Position numbers and translations under genes: made by a program
Assembly (NCBI GenBank): GCA_022510955.1
Contig: JAFLSM010000014.1
Span: 1 to 51,602 of the forward strand
Direction of reading: 5' to 3'
Length of the DNA stretch: 51,602 nt
From: Ruminococcus sp.
GTDB taxonomy: Bacteria > Bacillota > Clostridia > Oscillospirales > Acutalibacteraceae
Shown here: piece by piece, positions 15,796-25,835 of the stretch
How the letters are laid out: every line of letters begins with the position of its first letter
Numbering within the stretch: the first letter of the stretch is position 1
The notes under the pieces: model-generated
The model's input: only the letters and a program-made list of their open reading frames with translations
What the model was told of the DNA's origin: nothing
Database searches by the model: none

Positions 15796-16293
15796 TTATA
15801 AAATTTCCTTAACGGATTTTCCACGAATAGCAGCTACTTCTTCAGCAGTTCTTAAAGCCGCAAGACCTGCAAGTGTTGCTCTTACAACATTGCAAGGATT
15901 GTTTGAACGAAGAGCCTTTGTTCTGATATCCTTAATACCAACTGCTTCTACAACGGCACGAACCGGACCGCCGGCAATAACACCGGTACCTGGAGCAGCA
16001 GGTTTCATAAGAACTCTGCCTGCACCGAACTCGCCGATGATTTCGTGTGGAATTGTTGTGCCTCTTAAAGCAACCTTCATAAGGTTCTTCTTAGCATCCT
16101 CGATACCCTTACGGATAGCGTCAGGAACTTCGCCTGCTTTACCAATACCGAAACCAACTGTTCCGTTACCGTCGCCTACAACTACTAAAGCTGCAAACTT
16201 GAAAATACGACCGCCCTTAACCGTCTTTGATACACGGTTAATAGTAACGACTCTTTCCTTTAATTCGCCTGTTACTTCTACTGTATTAGCCAA
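15796..16293 (-). CDS. rpsE: 30S ribosomal protein S5
   Basis: 165 residues. The N-terminal dsRNA-binding domain ([20 protein letters not shown]) and the C-terminal S5 domain are both complete. It is at the mRNA entry side of the 30S. The start is TTG, fixed by a strong GAGGAGG seven bases upstream. Confidence 0.97.
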   Translation of the reverse strand: MANTVEVTGELKERVVTINRVSKTVKGGRIFKFAALVVVGDGNGTVGFGIGKAGEVPDAIRKGIEDAKKNLMKVALRGTTIPHEIIGEFGAGRVLMKPAAPGTGVIAGGPVRAVVEAVGIKDIRTKALRSNNPCNVVRATLAGLAALRTAEEVAAIRGKSVKEIL

Positions 16294-16311
16294 AGTTATT
16301 CCTCCTCTTCC

Positions 16312-16671
16312 TTAGAAATTGAGGCCGCCCTCACGGGCGCCTTCGGCCAATTCCTTAACACGGCCGTGATAAATGTTTCCGCCTCTGTCGAATACAACAT
16401 CAACGATATTCTTTTCCTTTGCACGCTCAGCAATAAGCTTGCCTACTGCCTTAGCTGCTTCTTTGTTTCCGCCATTACCTGTAATAGTCTTGTCAAGGCT
16501 TGAAGCCTGAGCAAGTGTAACACCGGCTGCATCATCAATAATCTGAGCATAGATGTTATTAGTGGAGCGGAATACGCACAAACGCGGACATTCTGCAGTA
16601 CCGCTGATTTTGCTACGGACTCTCTTATGGCGTCTAATGCGTGCCTTTTTTGTATCTGGTCTGCTTACCAT
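16312..16671 (-). CDS. rplR: 50S ribosomal protein L18
   Basis: 119 residues. It begins with a basic arm ([19 protein letters not shown]) followed by the '[18 protein letters not shown]' core that binds 5S rRNA. AAGGAGTG precedes the ATG. It lies between rplF and rpsE with gaps of 17 and 18 nt. Confidence 0.97.
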   Translation of the reverse strand: MVSRPDTKKARIRRHKRVRSKISGTAECPRLCVFRSTNNIYAQIIDDAAGVTLAQASSLDKTITGNGGNKEAAKAVGKLIAERAKEKNIVDVVFDRGGNIYHGRVKELAEGAREGGLNF

Positions 16672-16688
16672 TTAGATTCACTCCTTAA

Positions 16689-17231
16689 TTATTTACCCTT
16701 ACCGGCCTTGCCTTCCTTGCGGCGGATAACTTCATCAGCATACTTAATACCTTTACCCTTATATGGCTCAGGTGGACGCTTCTCTCTAACCTCGGCAGCA
16801 AACTGACCAACCTTTTGCTTATCAATGCCGACGATTATGATTTTGTTTGGATCAGGAACTTCAATCTTGATGTCCTCTGTATCCTCAACGATAACCTGGT
16901 GTGAATAACCAAGGTTCATAACGCACTTGTTACCCTGCTTCTGAACACGGTAACCAACGCCGTTAACTTCAAGCTCCTTCTTGTAGCCCTCAGTAACACC
17001 TACTACCATATTGTAGATAAGTGTTCTTGTAAGGCCGTGAAGTGAGCGGTTTGTCTTTTCATCATTTGGACGAGTAACTTCGATAACATCGCCCTTGATC
17101 TCAACTGAAATGGCTGGGTTAAACGCAAAATCGAGTGTACCCTTTGGACCCTTAACAGTAATTACGCCGTCAGCAATAGTAGCTGTAACGCCGGCGGGAA
17201 TATTTATAGGTTTTCTTCCAATTCGAGACAT
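16689..17231 (-). CDS. rplF: 50S ribosomal protein L6
   Basis: 180 residues in two L6 repeats: SRIGRKPINIPAGVT in the first, and the conserved C-terminal RPPEPYKGKGIKYADEVI in the second. The ATG follows AGAGGAGGTG. It is located near the factor-binding site of the large subunit. Confidence 0.97.
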   Translation of the reverse strand: MSRIGRKPINIPAGVTATIADGVITVKGPKGTLDFAFNPAISVEIKGDVIEVTRPNDEKTNRSLHGLTRTLIYNMVVGVTEGYKKELEVNGVGYRVQKQGNKCVMNLGYSHQVIVEDTEDIKIEVPDPNKIIIVGIDKQKVGQFAAEVREKRPPEPYKGKGIKYADEVIRRKEGKAGKGK

Positions 17232-17245
17232 TATCGCACCTCCTC

Positions 17246-17644
17246 TTACCAAATGTAAGCAAGAACTTCGCCGCCAACATTCTCTTTGCGTGCCTGACGA
17301 TCAGTCATAACACCCTTAGATGTTGAAATGATAGCGATACCGAGGCCCTTCATTACCTTTGGCATATCTGCTGCATTGCTGTAAATTCTTAAGCCTGGCT
17401 TTGATACACGACGGAGACCTGTGATAACAGGCTGCTTGCCGTCGATGTACTTAAGAGCAACCTTAATTACGCCCTGCTTACCATCTTCGATAACTGAAAA
17501 ATTCTTGATGTAGCCCTCATCAACAAGAATCTGGCAAATAGCCTTCTTAAGGTTTGATGATGGGATTTCAACAGAATCATGTCTTGCCGAATTCGCATTA
17601 CGAATTCTTGTAAGTAAATCGGCAATTGTATCTGTAATCTGCAT
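17246..17644 (-). CDS. rpsH: 30S ribosomal protein S8
   Basis: 132 residues. It begins [20 protein letters not shown] and has the C-terminal '[19 protein letters not shown]' that binds 16S rRNA helix 21. In E. coli S8 represses the spc operon; whether that occurs here cannot be read from the sequence. GGGAGG precedes the ATG. Confidence 0.97.
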   Translation of the reverse strand: MQITDTIADLLTRIRNANSARHDSVEIPSSNLKKAICQILVDEGYIKNFSVIEDGKQGVIKVALKYIDGKQPVITGLRRVSKPGLRIYSNAADMPKVMKGLGIAIISTSKGVMTDRQARKENVGGEVLAYIW

Positions 17645-17662
17645 TACTTTTACCTCCCTTGC

Positions 17663-17848
17663 TTACCAGCTTGCTTTCTTTACGCCCGGAATTTCGCCCT
17701 TGTAAGCGAGCTCACGGAAGCAAATACGACAAATACCATACTTGCGGAGGTAGGCGTGTGGTCTACCACAGATATTACATCTTGAATACTCTCTTGTAGA
17801 GAACTTCTGCTTTCTCTGCTGCTTAACTTTCATTGAAGTCTTAGCCAC
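17663..17848 (-). CDS. rpsN: 30S ribosomal protein S14, zinc type
   Basis: 61 residues, the short zinc-binding S14. Cys24, Cys27, Cys40 and Cys43 form the Cys4 site. The start is GTG, fixed by AAGGAGGG upstream. It lies between rplE and rpsH in the standard order. Confidence 0.97.
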   Translation of the reverse strand: MAKTSMKVKQQRKQKFSTREYSRCNICGRPHAYLRKYGICRICFRELAYKGEIPGVKKASW

Positions 17849-17860
17849 AACAATCCCTCC

Positions 17861-18400
17861 TTACTTTGAAAACGGTGCACCCATAAGCTTTAAGAGCTCA
17901 CGAGCTTCTTCGTCTGTTTTAGCTGTGGTAACGAAGCAAATATCCATACCACGAACCTTGTCAATCTTGTCATAATCAATTTCAGGGAAAATGAGCTGCT
18001 CTTTAAGGCCCATATTGTAGTTACCGCGACCGTCAAATGAATCAGCGCTGATGCCTCTGAAGTCACGAACTCTTGGAAGAGCTACATTGAAGAATCTGTC
18101 GATGAACTCGTACATTCTTGCGCCTCTGAGAGTAACCTTACAGCCGATTGGCATACCTTCTCTGAGTTTGAAGTTAGCAACTGATTTTCTTGCACGGCAA
18201 ACGAGTGGCTTTTGACCTGTTATTGCTGAAAGATCTGTGCAGATAGCATCAATTACCTTTGAATTTTCTCTTGCTTCGCCTGCGCCTACATTGATAACAA
18301 CCTTATCAATCTTAGGAATCTGCATTGTGCTCTTATAGGAGAACTTTGACATAAGAGCAGGTGCAACTTCTTTTGAATAATATTCTTTAAGTCTTGCCAT
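17861..18400 (-). CDS. rplE: 50S ribosomal protein L5
   Basis: 179 residues, complete, with the N-terminal '[18 protein letters not shown]' and C-terminal [20 protein letters not shown] typical of L5. It binds 5S rRNA and contacts the P-site tRNA. AAGGAGG precedes the ATG. Confidence 0.97.
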   Translation of the reverse strand: MARLKEYYSKEVAPALMSKFSYKSTMQIPKIDKVVINVGAGEARENSKVIDAICTDLSAITGQKPLVCRARKSVANFKLREGMPIGCKVTLRGARMYEFIDRFFNVALPRVRDFRGISADSFDGRGNYNMGLKEQLIFPEIDYDKIDKVRGMDICFVTTAKTDEEARELLKLMGAPFSK

Positions 18401-18415
18401 ATCTTAATTTCCTCC

Positions 18416-18733
18416 TTAAAGTGCTTCGCCGCATTTAGCGCAAACTCTGCCCTTAGAGCCGTCCTCATAAATCTTATGAGCAACTCTTGTAGGCTTCTTG
18501 CAGCGTGGGCAAACAATCTGAACCTTTGACGCATACATAGCAGCCTCAGCCTTTACGATGCCGCCCTGCTCGCCCATTTTTCTTGGCTTAACATGCTTTG
18601 AAACCATGTTTGCCTTTTCTACGATTACTTTACCTTCTTTAGGGCTAACAGCCAGAACCTGGCCCTTCTTGCCCTTATCCTTACCGCTGATTACGATAAC
18701 GGTGTCGCCTGTTTTAACATGAACTTTACTCAT
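18416..18733 (-). CDS. rplX: 50S ribosomal protein L24 with zinc-ribbon end
   Basis: 105 residues. The N-terminal KOW motif (VKTGDTVIVISGKDKGKKGQ) is standard. The C-terminal third has a Cys4 pattern at 75, 78, 98 and 101 (CPRC and CAKCG), so it likely binds zinc, a variant seen in many Firmicutes L24s. It initiates large-subunit assembly. The ATG follows GGAGGTG; a longer frame to 18766 overlaps rplN and is rejected. Confidence 0.97.
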   Translation of the reverse strand: MSKVHVKTGDTVIVISGKDKGKKGQVLAVSPKEGKVIVEKANMVSKHVKPRKMGEQGGIVKAEAAMYASKVQIVCPRCKKPTRVAHKIYEDGSKGRVCAKCGEAL

Positions 18734-18746
18734 TGTGACACCTCCA

Positions 18747-19115
18747 TTAAAGTACTTCAGGAGCAAGTGACAAAATCTTCATGAAATCCTTATCACGAAG
18801 CTCTCTTGCTACCGGTCCGAAGATACGAGTACCCTTAGGGTTCTTATCTTCCTTAATGATAACTGCTGCGTTTTCGTCAAAACGAATATAAGTACCGTCT
18901 TCGCGTCTTACACCCTTAGCTGAACGAACAACTACAGCCTTAACAACCTCACCCTTTTTAACAACGCCGCCTGGTGCTGCTTTTTTAACTGAGGCTACGA
19001 TTATATCGCCAATGTTGGCATATCTCCTTCTGGTACCGCCGAGTACACGAATGCACATAAGTTCCTTTGCGCCGGTGTTGTCGGCAACCTTGAGGATGGT
19101 TTGCTGCTGAATCAC
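18747..19115 (-). CDS. rplN: 50S ribosomal protein L14
   Basis: 122 residues. It begins [20 protein letters not shown] and has the '[21 protein letters not shown]' centre. It forms an intersubunit bridge. The start is GTG with AAAGGAGG upstream. Confidence 0.97.
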   Translation of the reverse strand: MIQQQTILKVADNTGAKELMCIRVLGGTRRRYANIGDIIVASVKKAAPGGVVKKGEVVKAVVVRSAKGVRREDGTYIRFDENAAVIIKEDKNPKGTRIFGPVARELRDKDFMKILSLAPEVL

Positions 19116-19149
19116 AGTGTAATTCCTCCTTTAATCAAAGCCGCTAAAC

Positions 19150-19410
19150 TTATTTAGCTTTCTCAATAATCTCGACGAGTCTCCATCTTTTATCCTTAGA
19201 AAGAGGACGGGTCTCCATAATCTTTACACGGTCGCCGATACCGCACTCGTTGTTTTCGTCGTGTGCCTTAAAGCGAACTGTGCGCTTAACAATCTTATTG
19301 TAAAGCTTATGTTTTACGCTGTCTTCAACAGCAACAACGATAGTCTTATCCATCTTGTCGCTTACTACCTTGCCGACAACGGTTTTTCTTAACTTTCTTT
19401 CTTCACTCAC
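19150..19410 (-). CDS. rpsQ: 30S ribosomal protein S17
   Basis: 86 residues, an OB-fold protein with '[20 protein letters not shown]' and '[20 protein letters not shown]'. The start is GTG, fixed by GAGGAGG. It follows rpmC by 17 nt. Confidence 0.97.
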   Translation of the reverse strand: MSEERKLRKTVVGKVVSDKMDKTIVVAVEDSVKHKLYNKIVKRTVRFKAHDENNECGIGDRVKIMETRPLSKDKRWRLVEIIEKAK

Positions 19411-19427
19411 TGTTAAGTCCTCCTCTC

Positions 19428-19631
19428 TTAAGCTTCTGTGCCGCTGAGTTCACGCTGACGGAGAATTGTTGAAACTCTCGCAATGTCCTTCTTAACGGCA
19501 CCGATTCTGGATGAGTTTTCGAGCTGATTAACAGCAAGCTGGAAACGAAGATTAAATAATTCTTCCTTGAGTTCAGTGAGCTTTGTCTGAAGCTCTTCTA
19601 CTGACATATCTCTGATTTCTGATGCTTTCAT
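19428..19631 (-). CDS. rpmC: 50S ribosomal protein L29
   Basis: 67 residues, two helices: [20 protein letters not shown] and the return helix [19 protein letters not shown]. It lies by the exit tunnel, where trigger factor and SRP dock. Its ATG overlaps the rplP stop as TAATG, so translation is coupled. Confidence 0.97.
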   Translation of the reverse strand: MKASEIRDMSVEELQTKLTELKEELFNLRFQLAVNQLENSSRIGAVKKDIARVSTILRQRELSGTEA

Positions 19632-20050
19632 TATTGCTCACCCTCCTCTTTTTTAATAAACTTACATTTTACAGGAAGCTTGTTAGCTGCCAGACGCATA
19701 GCTTCTCTTGCTGTTGCTTCATCAACGCCTGCAAGCTCAAACATTACTCTGCCCGGCTTAACAACTGCTACCCAGTACTCCGGATTACCTTTACCTTTAC
19801 CCATTCGAGTTTCAGCAGGTCTTGCTGTAACTGGCTTATCAGGGAAAATCTTAATCCATACTTTACCAAATCTTTTGCAGTAACGAGTCATGGCAACACG
19901 GGCAGCCTCAATCTGATTTGCTGTAATCCATGCAGGTTCAGTTGACTGAAGACCGTACTGGCCGTAAGTAACCTTGTTACCGCGAAGAGCCTTACCTGTC
20001 ATACGACCTCTGTGAACTCTTCTGTATTTTACTCTCTTAGGTAATAACAT
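19631..20050 (-). CDS. rplP: 50S ribosomal protein L16
   Basis: 139 residues. It begins [19 protein letters not shown] and contains [20 protein letters not shown]. It organises the A-site region of the large subunit. Its ATG overlaps the rpsC stop (TAATG). Confidence 0.97.
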   Translation of the reverse strand: MLLPKRVKYRRVHRGRMTGKALRGNKVTYGQYGLQSTEPAWITANQIEAARVAMTRYCKRFGKVWIKIFPDKPVTARPAETRMGKGKGNPEYWVAVVKPGRVMFELAGVDEATAREAMRLAANKLPVKCKFIKKEEGEQ

Positions 20051-20721
20051 TACTTTTTGCCTCCTTCTCTACGAGGCTTTCTTGACTTAACTTCGTTAAG
20101 AACCTCACCCTTATAGAGCCAAACCTTAACGCCTACCTTACCGTAGGTTGTGTTAGCCTCAGCAAAGCCGTAGTCAATGTCAGCACGAAGTGTCTGAAGT
20201 GGAATAGTACCTTCGTGGTACTGCTCTGAACGAGCGATTTCAGCACCGCCGAGACGGCCTGAACACATAATCTTGATACCCTTTGCACCACGGCGCATTG
20301 CGTTACCGATTGACTGCTTCATAGCACGACGGAAAGAAATTCTCTTCTCGAGCTGCTGAGCAATGTTCTCGGCTGTAAGCTGAGCATCAAGCTCCGGAGC
20401 CTTTACTTCAACAACATTGATAGCAACAGGCTTGTTTAAGAATTTTTCACACTGAGCCTTGAGCTTCTCAATCTCGGCACCGCCCTTACCAATGATAAGG
20501 CCTGGCTTTGCGCAGAAAATGCTGATTCTAACCTTTTTGCCGTCACGCTCAATCTCAATCTTTGAGATACCAAAGTTGTAAAGCTGTGCTTTAAGCATCT
20601 TACGAAGGTTGTAGTCCTCAACAAGAGTAGGACCGAAATCCTTCTTTGATGCAAACCAACGGGAATCCCAATCTTTAATTACACCAACACGAAGACCGTG
20701 TGGATTAACTTTCTGACCCAT
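20050..20721 (-). CDS. rpsC: 30S ribosomal protein S3
   Basis: 223 residues. It has the N-terminal KH type II domain with the [14 protein letters not shown] loop and the C-terminal S3 domain ([20 protein letters not shown]). It forms part of the mRNA entry helicase. A GGAGG lies before the ATG. Confidence 0.97.
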   Translation of the reverse strand: MGQKVNPHGLRVGVIKDWDSRWFASKKDFGPTLVEDYNLRKMLKAQLYNFGISKIEIERDGKKVRISIFCAKPGLIIGKGGAEIEKLKAQCEKFLNKPVAINVVEVKAPELDAQLTAENIAQQLEKRISFRRAMKQSIGNAMRRGAKGIKIMCSGRLGGAEIARSEQYHEGTIPLQTLRADIDYGFAEANTTYGKVGVKVWLYKGEVLNEVKSRKPRREGGKK

Positions 20722-20734
20722 ATTCTAACCTCCC

Positions 20735-21073
20735 TTAATCTTCTTTTTCCTTGAGTACGAGGGAAATGTGAGATGTTCTCTTGTTGATTCTGAACGCTCT
20801 GCCCTGTGCTCTTGGACGAATTCTTTTAAGGATAGGACCTGCTGTTGCATTACATTCTGCAACATAGAGTCTGGATACATCCATATCGTGGTTTACTTCA
20901 GCATTTGCCATAGCTGAATGGAGCAGCTTTAAAAGCGGCTCACAAGCGGCCTTTGGAGTGTGCTTAAGAATAGCCTCTGCATACTTAGCATCCTTGCCCT
21001 TGATAAGGTCAATTACAATGCTCACCTTGCGAGGTGATATACGAACATATTTTGCATATGCCTTTGCTTCCAT
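20735..21073 (-). CDS. rplV: 50S ribosomal protein L22
   Basis: 112 residues. It opens [20 protein letters not shown]. The long beta-hairpin that lines the exit tunnel (macrolide site) is represented by [18 protein letters not shown]. The ATG at 21073 is chosen because GGAGAG lies eight bases upstream; a TTG two codons earlier is in frame. Confidence 0.96.
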   Translation of the reverse strand: MEAKAYAKYVRISPRKVSIVIDLIKGKDAKYAEAILKHTPKAACEPLLKLLHSAMANAEVNHDMDVSRLYVAECNATAGPILKRIRPRAQGRAFRINKRTSHISLVLKEKED

Positions 21074-21093
21074 CTGCAATACTCTCCTTCCGC

Positions 21094-21366
21094 TTATCTT
21101 GATGTCTTTGAACCTGCGTGTCCCTTGAAGGTTCTTGTCGGAGCAAACTCACCGAGCTTGTGACCAACCATGTCTTCAGTTACATATACAGGTACATGTT
21201 TGCGTCCGTCATGAACAGCAAATGTATGACCAACGAACTCAGGGAAAATTGTTGAGCTTCTTGACCAAGTCTTAAGAATTCTCTTTTCGCCTGCTTCGTT
21301 CATTTCTTGAACCCTTTTGAGCAATACAGGCTGTACAAAAGGGCCTTTTTTAGTACTTCTACTCAT
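21094..21366 (-). CDS. rpsS: 30S ribosomal protein S19
   Basis: 90 residues. It begins [18 protein letters not shown] and has '[20 protein letters not shown]' and the C-terminal [14 protein letters not shown]. It binds the 16S head near the A-site tRNA. It is 21 nt after rplB. Confidence 0.97.
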   Translation of the reverse strand: MSRSTKKGPFVQPVLLKRVQEMNEAGEKRILKTWSRSSTIFPEFVGHTFAVHDGRKHVPVYVTEDMVGHKLGEFAPTRTFKGHAGSKTSR

Positions 21367-21387
21367 AATTTAAGCTCCTTTCCTGCC

Positions 21388-22221
21388 TTACTTACCGTTT
21401 CTTCTGCGAACGATAAGCTTGTCGCTGCTCTTCTTATTCTTACGAGTCTTATAACCGAGTGCCGGCTTACCCCAAGGAGTAACAGGGCCCGGGCGTCCAA
21501 CAGGGGACTTACCCTCACCACCACCGTGTGGATGGTCGTTAGGGTTCATTACAGAACCACGAACTGTAGGTCTCCAACCCATGTTTCTCTTACGGCCAGC
21601 TTTACCAATCTTAACATTTTCGTGGTCAGTGTTACCAACCTGTCCGATTGTAGCCATGCAGTTTTCAGGAACATTTCTGAGCTCGCCTGATGGAAGTCTT
21701 AACAGTGCAAGACCGTTTTCTCTTGCCATAAGCTGAGCCATATTACCTGCTGAACGAGCAAGCTGAGCACCTCTGCCCGGATAGAGCTCTACGTTGTGGA
21801 TGAATGTACCTACAGGGATTGCTGTAAGTGGAAGTGCGTTACCAGGCTTGATATCTGCGTTAACGCCTGCGAGTACCTTGTCGCCTACCTTAAGTCCCTC
21901 AGGAGCAATAATGTAAGCTTTTTCGCCGTCAGTATACTCGATAAGAGCAATGAATGCTGAACGGTTTGGATCGTACTCTAATGTTTTTACTGTAGCTTCT
22001 ACATCAAACTTCTGACGCTTGAAGTCGATGATACGATACTTTCTACGGTTACCGCCGCCTCTGTGGCGAACAGTGATTCTACCGTAGCTGTTACGGCCGG
22101 CCTTTTTATTTAAAGGAGCAAGCAAGCTCTTCTCAGGCTCAACCTTTGAAAGTACAGAATAATCTGTAACCGACATATTTCTTCTTGAGTTAATGGTCGG
22201 TTTATATACTTTAATGGCCAT
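21388..22221 (-). CDS. rplB: 50S ribosomal protein L2
   Basis: 277 residues. It has the OB-like N-terminal RNA-binding domain and the SH3-like C-terminal domain. The conserved near-C-terminal segment [19 protein letters not shown] contains the His essential for peptidyl transfer support. The preceding gap from rplW is 82 nt, one of the wider ones in the cluster. Confidence 0.97.
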   Translation of the reverse strand: MAIKVYKPTINSRRNMSVTDYSVLSKVEPEKSLLAPLNKKAGRNSYGRITVRHRGGGNRRKYRIIDFKRQKFDVEATVKTLEYDPNRSAFIALIEYTDGEKAYIIAPEGLKVGDKVLAGVNADIKPGNALPLTAIPVGTFIHNVELYPGRGAQLARSAGNMAQLMARENGLALLRLPSGELRNVPENCMATIGQVGNTDHENVKIGKAGRKRNMGWRPTVRGSVMNPNDHPHGGGEGKSPVGRPGPVTPWGKPALGYKTRKNKKSSDKLIVRRRNGK

Positions 22222-22303
22222 TTGATTTCACTCTCCTCATGATGGCTTTGCGGGAATATGGCTTTTCCCATACATTCTGCCTGAATAATTTAAAATTTCA
22301 GGC

Positions 22304-22597
22304 TTACATCATGCCTTCAAAAAATTCGATAGGCTTGCTGTCTTCTGTAAGCTTAATGATTGCTTTTTTCCAGCTCTTTGTGTAGCCGCCGTTGTTTCTG
22401 CCCTGACGACGGAACTTACCACGAACTGAAACTGTGTTTACCTTTGCAACCTTTACCTTGAAGATTTCTTCGCAAGCTTTTGCAATTTCGATTTTGTTTG
22501 CTGACTTAGCAACTTCGAAAGTATATACCTTATTAACTGCGCCGAGCATACTTTTTTCAGTAATGATTGGGCGAATTACAATATCATGAGCTATCAT
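22304..22597 (-). CDS. rplW: 50S ribosomal protein L23
   Basis: 97 residues. It has the N-terminal [12 protein letters not shown] and the loop [20 protein letters not shown]. It is the docking site for trigger factor and SRP at the tunnel exit. Its ATG overlaps the rplD stop by four bases (ATGA). Confidence 0.97.
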   Translation of the reverse strand: MIAHDIVIRPIITEKSMLGAVNKVYTFEVAKSANKIEIAKACEEIFKVKVAKVNTVSVRGKFRRQGRNNGGYTKSWKKAIIKLTEDSKPIEFFEGMM

Positions 22598-23217
22598 GCA
22601 TATACCTCCTCAATTTTGCTTACAGCATCCTTAACGATAACAAGCTTGTCAGCATTGAGAATGTCATAAACATTCAAAGTGTTAACCTGAGCTGTCTTTA
22701 CGCCTGGGATGTTGTTTGCAGATTTGATAATCTTGCTGTCTACTTCAGGAAGAACTATGAGAGCCTTCTTTTCAACGCCGATAGCGTTAAGCATAGCAAC
22801 GATTTTCTTTGTCTTATATTCATCAAGTGAAATTGAATCAACAACGATGATTTCATTTTCCTGAGCCTTTGTTGAGAAAGCTGACTTCATTGCAAGTCTT
22901 CTTACCTTCTTGTTTACAGAAAATCTGTAATCTCTTGGCTTTGGAGCGAAAACAACACCGCCGTGTGTCCACTGAGGAGCACGAGTTGAACCCTGTCTTG
23001 CACGACCTGTACCCTTCTGTCTCCATGGCTTTCTACCGCCACCTGAAACCTCTGCTCTTGTAAGTGTGGACTGTGTGCCCTGACGCTGTGCTGCAAGATA
23101 GTTTACAACCATCTGGTGCATAACTGCTGCGTTAGGCTCAATACCGAATACGGACTCAGCAAGTTCGATTGTACCAACGTTCTTGCCTTCCATATCTACT
23201 ACTGATAAACTTGGCAT
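22594..23217 (-). CDS. rplD: 50S ribosomal protein L4
   Basis: 207 residues. The extended tunnel loop ([20 protein letters not shown]) is intact. In E. coli, L4 also controls the S10 operon by attenuation in the leader; in this genome the leader before rpsJ looks attenuator-like, so L4 is one candidate effector, though this is inference. AAGGGGGG precedes the ATG. Confidence 0.97.
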   Translation of the reverse strand: MPSLSVVDMEGKNVGTIELAESVFGIEPNAAVMHQMVVNYLAAQRQGTQSTLTRAEVSGGGRKPWRQKGTGRARQGSTRAPQWTHGGVVFAPKPRDYRFSVNKKVRRLAMKSAFSTKAQENEIIVVDSISLDEYKTKKIVAMLNAIGVEKKALIVLPEVDSKIIKSANNIPGVKTAQVNTLNVYDILNADKLVIVKDAVSKIEEVYA

Positions 23218-23233
23218 TTATAATCCCCCTTCC

Positions 23234-23866
23234 TTAAGCCTTAACGGAATCTTTGATTACAACGATTCCCTTATTTGGACCAGGAACAGCACCCTTGATA
23301 GCGATAAGGTTGTTTTCAACATCAACCTTAACAACTGTGAGATTCTGTACTGTAACCTGCTCTGCACCAAGGTGACCTGCCATTCTCTTACCCTTCCAAA
23401 CTCTTGAAGGTGAAGAACAAGCACCGATTGATCCGCCGTGACGAACGCAAGGACCTGTACCGTGTGTTTCCTTAAGTCTGTGGAAGTTCCAACGCTTAAT
23501 TACACCAGCTGTACCCTTACCCTTGCTCTTGCCGGTTACATCAATCTTGTCGCCGGGGGTGAATACATCTACTTTTACAAGATCGCCAACGCTGTAAGCG
23601 TCAGTGTCTGCAAAGCGGAACTCTTTAAGTGTTTTCTTTGGTGCTACACCAGCCTTGTCAAAAAAGCCCTTCATTGGCTTGTTAACCTTGTGTGGCTTCA
23701 TATCGCCATAACCAAGCTGAACTGATGCATAGCCGTCGTTTTCAACTGTTTTCTTAGCTGTTACCACGCAAGGGCCTGCTTCGATTACAGTTACAGGAAC
23801 AACGATTCCTTTTTCATCGAAAATCTGTGTCATACCGATTTTCTTACCGATGATTGCTTTCTGCAT
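23234..23866 (-). CDS. rplC: 50S ribosomal protein L3
   Basis: 210 residues. It begins with [17 protein letters not shown], and its long loop that reaches the peptidyl transferase centre includes [20 protein letters not shown]. The 76-nt gap from rpsJ contains a small TTGGCA/TGCCAA hairpin. AGGAGG precedes the ATG. Confidence 0.97.
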   Translation of the reverse strand: MQKAIIGKKIGMTQIFDEKGIVVPVTVIEAGPCVVTAKKTVENDGYASVQLGYGDMKPHKVNKPMKGFFDKAGVAPKKTLKEFRFADTDAYSVGDLVKVDVFTPGDKIDVTGKSKGKGTAGVIKRWNFHRLKETHGTGPCVRHGGSIGACSSPSRVWKGKRMAGHLGAEQVTVQNLTVVKVDVENNLIAIKGAVPGPNKGIVVIKDSVKA

Positions 23867-23942
23867 GTTTATATCCTCCTTATAGGTTATTGGTTGGCAT
23901 TTGCCAACATGACCCTGTCTGCTTATAGGTTGGTATCACAGA

Positions 23943-24254
23943 TTAAAGCTTAATCTCAATATCAACGCCGGCAGGGAGCTCTAAGCTCATAAGAGCCTCG
24001 ACTGTCTTGTTTGACGGTCTTAAGATGTCGATAAGACGCTTGTGAGTTCTGATTTCAAACTGCTCACGGCTGTCCTTGTACTTATGAACAGCACGAAGAA
24101 TTGTAACAATCTGCTTCTCTGTAGGAAGTGGAACAGGACCTGAAACTCTGGCGCCTGTACGCTTTGCTGTTGCTACGATTCTTTCAGCAGAACGGTCAAC
24201 TAACTGATGATCATAACCCTTTAATCTTATTCTAATCTTTTCCTTGACTGCCAT
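23943..24254 (-). CDS. rpsJ: 30S ribosomal protein S10
   Basis: 103 residues: [20 protein letters not shown] at the N-terminus and the loop [18 protein letters not shown]. Besides its ribosomal role, S10 (NusE) takes part in antitermination in E. coli. It is first in the S10-spc-alpha cluster. The ATG follows TAAGGAGGCGACGATA; an upstream in-frame stretch to 24338 lies inside the leader and is not counted. Confidence 0.97.
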   Translation of the reverse strand: MAVKEKIRIRLKGYDHQLVDRSAERIVATAKRTGARVSGPVPLPTEKQIVTILRAVHKYKDSREQFEIRTHKRLIDILRPSNKTVEALMSLELPAGVDIEIKL

Positions 24255-24562
24255 TATCGTCGCCTCCTTAAAAAATTTAGTTGGCGGGCGTTCGCTTTCA
24301 AAAAACTTTTTTTGAAACTCTGCCGGGTGTTTCTTCACCCTGCATAAAAAAACCCGTTTAACTATTCAGTTAACCGGGACCGTCCTGAAAGCATTTTGAG
24401 CGCACTTATGGCAAAGCAACCCCATTGCCACGCAGTAATACTCAGTGTTTCATTGTAAATCGCCCGGTTTAAAATCGGACATACTCCACGGAAAAACCGG
24501 TCCAAAATGGCCGCAACCTCCCGCTTCAACGCATATCTTTGCAGTCTTGTGTTTTACACACA
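24255..24562 (-). promoter_or_regulatory. Long leader of the ribosomal operon with attenuator
   Basis: About 300 nt lie between the predicted start and rpsJ with no gene. The leader has several possible stems, for example TGGCAA..TTGCCA near 24411-24432. Near its end is an intrinsic terminator. An upstream segment AACCGGG (minus strand of 24463-24469) is exactly complementary to CCCGGTT (24372-24378), the 5' arm of that terminator, so the two pairings exclude each other. This is the form of a transcription attenuator. Which protein or signal acts on it cannot be told from sequence. Confidence 0.6.
24346..24378 (-). terminator. Attenuator terminator upstream of rpsJ
   Basis: Stem CCCGgTTAACT/AGTTAAaCGGG (one mismatch), GAAT loop, then seven T residues on the minus strand. 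It lies about 90 nt before the rpsJ start codon, inside the leader. Confidence 0.8.
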
Positions 24563-24568
24563 GGTAGT

Positions 24569-24597
24569 ATTTTACCATATAAACCCCATAAAATCAA
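24569..24597 (-). promoter_or_regulatory. Promoter of the S10-spc-alpha cluster
   Basis: TTGATT, 17-nt spacer, TAAAAT on the minus strand. Predicted start near 24562. It is the only strong promoter seen for the whole 16-kb cluster, though internal promoters cannot be excluded. Confidence 0.65.
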
Positions 24598-24678
24598 GCT
24601 TTTTCACGCTTTTAGAAAAATTCTATTATTTAGAATATCATTAGTATTTAAAAAACATTTTTGTGCAATATGTATATA

Positions 24679-24707
24679 TTGCTAATACTGCCTTTTTAAG
24701 GTATAAT
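24679..24707 (+). promoter_or_regulatory. Promoter of the corrinoid adenosyltransferase gene
   Basis: TTGCTA, 17-nt spacer, TATAAT; predicted start about 33 nt before the ATG. It diverges from the ribosomal promoter. Confidence 0.65.
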
Positions 24708-24746
24708 AAATGTATGGTGAAAATATCGGCAAAGGAGGATGTGTTT

Positions 24747-25262
24747 ATGAAACATATATATTACGGAGACGGCAAAGGAAAAACCACGGCAGCAGTAGGC
24801 ATAGCAGTGCGTGCAGCAGGCAGTAATCTTAAAGTGTTGTTCGTGCAGTTTTTAAAGACCGAATTTTCGGGAGAGCGTCATGTATTGAGCCACACGGATA
24901 ATGTTACTCTGACATTCTGTCCTCTGGAGATCAAATTCACTTTTAATATGAACGAGCAAGAAAAGCAACACGCAGCAAAGATTTTTAAAGGGATTTTCGA
25001 CAGGAGCGTAACTATGGCTCTGACCGAAAAGTACGATATGCTTGTGCTTGATGAGGTATTCGAGGCAATCAACGCTGGAATGCTCAGCGAAGCAGAGGTA
25101 TTTGAGTTTATTACAAATGCACCTGCAAGTATGGAAATTATTATGACGGGTCATAATCCTCCCGAAAAATTTATGCAGATTTCAGATTATATTACTGAGT
25201 TCAAAAAGATTAAGCACCCCTACGACAAAGGAATTACAGGCAGAATCGGCGTAGAATTTTAA
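24747..25262 (+). CDS. Cob(I)alamin/corrinoid adenosyltransferase (BtuR/CobO type)
   Basis: A 171-residue P-loop protein of the CobA/CobO/BtuR family, which transfers adenosyl from ATP to Co(I) corrinoids to make adenosylcobalamin-type cofactors. The loop YGDGKGKTTAA is at residues 6-16, and the family's FVQFLKTEFSGE and YDMLVLDEVFEAINAG (Walker B) follow. The C-terminal 'TEFKKIKHPYDKGITGRIGVEF' carries the usual HPY-KG-RxGIE-like end. The ATG follows AAAGGAGG. It is monocistronic. No cobalamin riboswitch is seen upstream. A B12-dependent methionine synthase is encoded 21 kb downstream. Confidence 0.9.
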   Translation: MKHIYYGDGKGKTTAAVGIAVRAAGSNLKVLFVQFLKTEFSGERHVLSHTDNVTLTFCPLEIKFTFNMNEQEKQHAAKIFKGIFDRSVTMALTEKYDMLVLDEVFEAINAGMLSEAEVFEFITNAPASMEIIMTGHNPPEKFMQISDYITEFKKIKHPYDKGITGRIGVEF

Positions 25263-25269
25263 CTTTTTT

Positions 25270-25541
25270 CGACGCTTCATTCGACGCTTCAGAAGTTTTC
25301 CTTAATATGTAACCGTTGCATCCCGAAGATATACTTCCGTTGCAGTGTAAACATCATAACTCACTATTCTAAGTTTATTAGTGATTAATAAAGCGGTCAC
25401 TACCGCCCCGAAGATATACTTCCGTTGTAGTGCAAACATCACAATCCACTATTTTAAGTTTGGATATTGATTATTTGACTCTCACCAAGGTTCGTATTGT
25501 GATTATAAACTGTCACCAAACATCAAAAGTTCATCTTCGGG
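25270..25541. repeat. Long-hairpin repeat family, copy E1 (right-truncated)
   Basis: Part of a 630-base gene-free stretch between the adenosyltransferase and ferredoxin genes. It starts with a doubled left end (CGACGCTTCAT then CGACGCTTCAG). It continues with two CCGAAGATATACTTC hairpin modules, a GCGGTCACTACCGC module (25393-25406) and a long middle. It ends TTCATCTTCGGGTC without the family's right terminal sequence. E2 begins immediately after. Confidence 0.7.
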
Positions 25542-25550
25542 TCTTTTTCG

Positions 25551-25834
25551 ACGCTTCATAAGTTAGTTTTAATATGTGACCATTGAGGCCCGAAGATATA
25601 CTTCGCTTATTTAGTAAACACCGTAACTCACTATTTTAAATTTGTAATTATTTATAGATGCTTTATTATAGATCAATTAAAGTAACTACTGTCGCCCCTA
25701 AGATTTACTCAAACTTTATGGAGAACATCATAATTTACTATTAAAGTTTTGATTGTGATTATGGACTGCCACCGAACAACAGAAGTTCATCTTCGGGACA
25801 CTGCATTTTAATTTATATTTAACTTATGTAGCGT
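25551..25834. repeat. Long-hairpin repeat family, copy E2
   Basis: Left end ACGCTTCATAAGTTAG; right end (TATTTAACTTATGTAGCGT) is its imperfect inverse. The inner arms CCCGAAGATATACTTC and AAGTTCATCTTCGGG also pair. It therefore resembles the complete copy at 45365-45542, enlarged by about 100 bp of additional internal sequence. Confidence 0.7.
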
Positions 25835-25835
25835 C

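Noticed and set aside
24600-24746. Cobalamin riboswitch before the corrinoid adenosyltransferase
   Set aside because: The promoter is only about 33 nt from the start codon, leaving no room for one.
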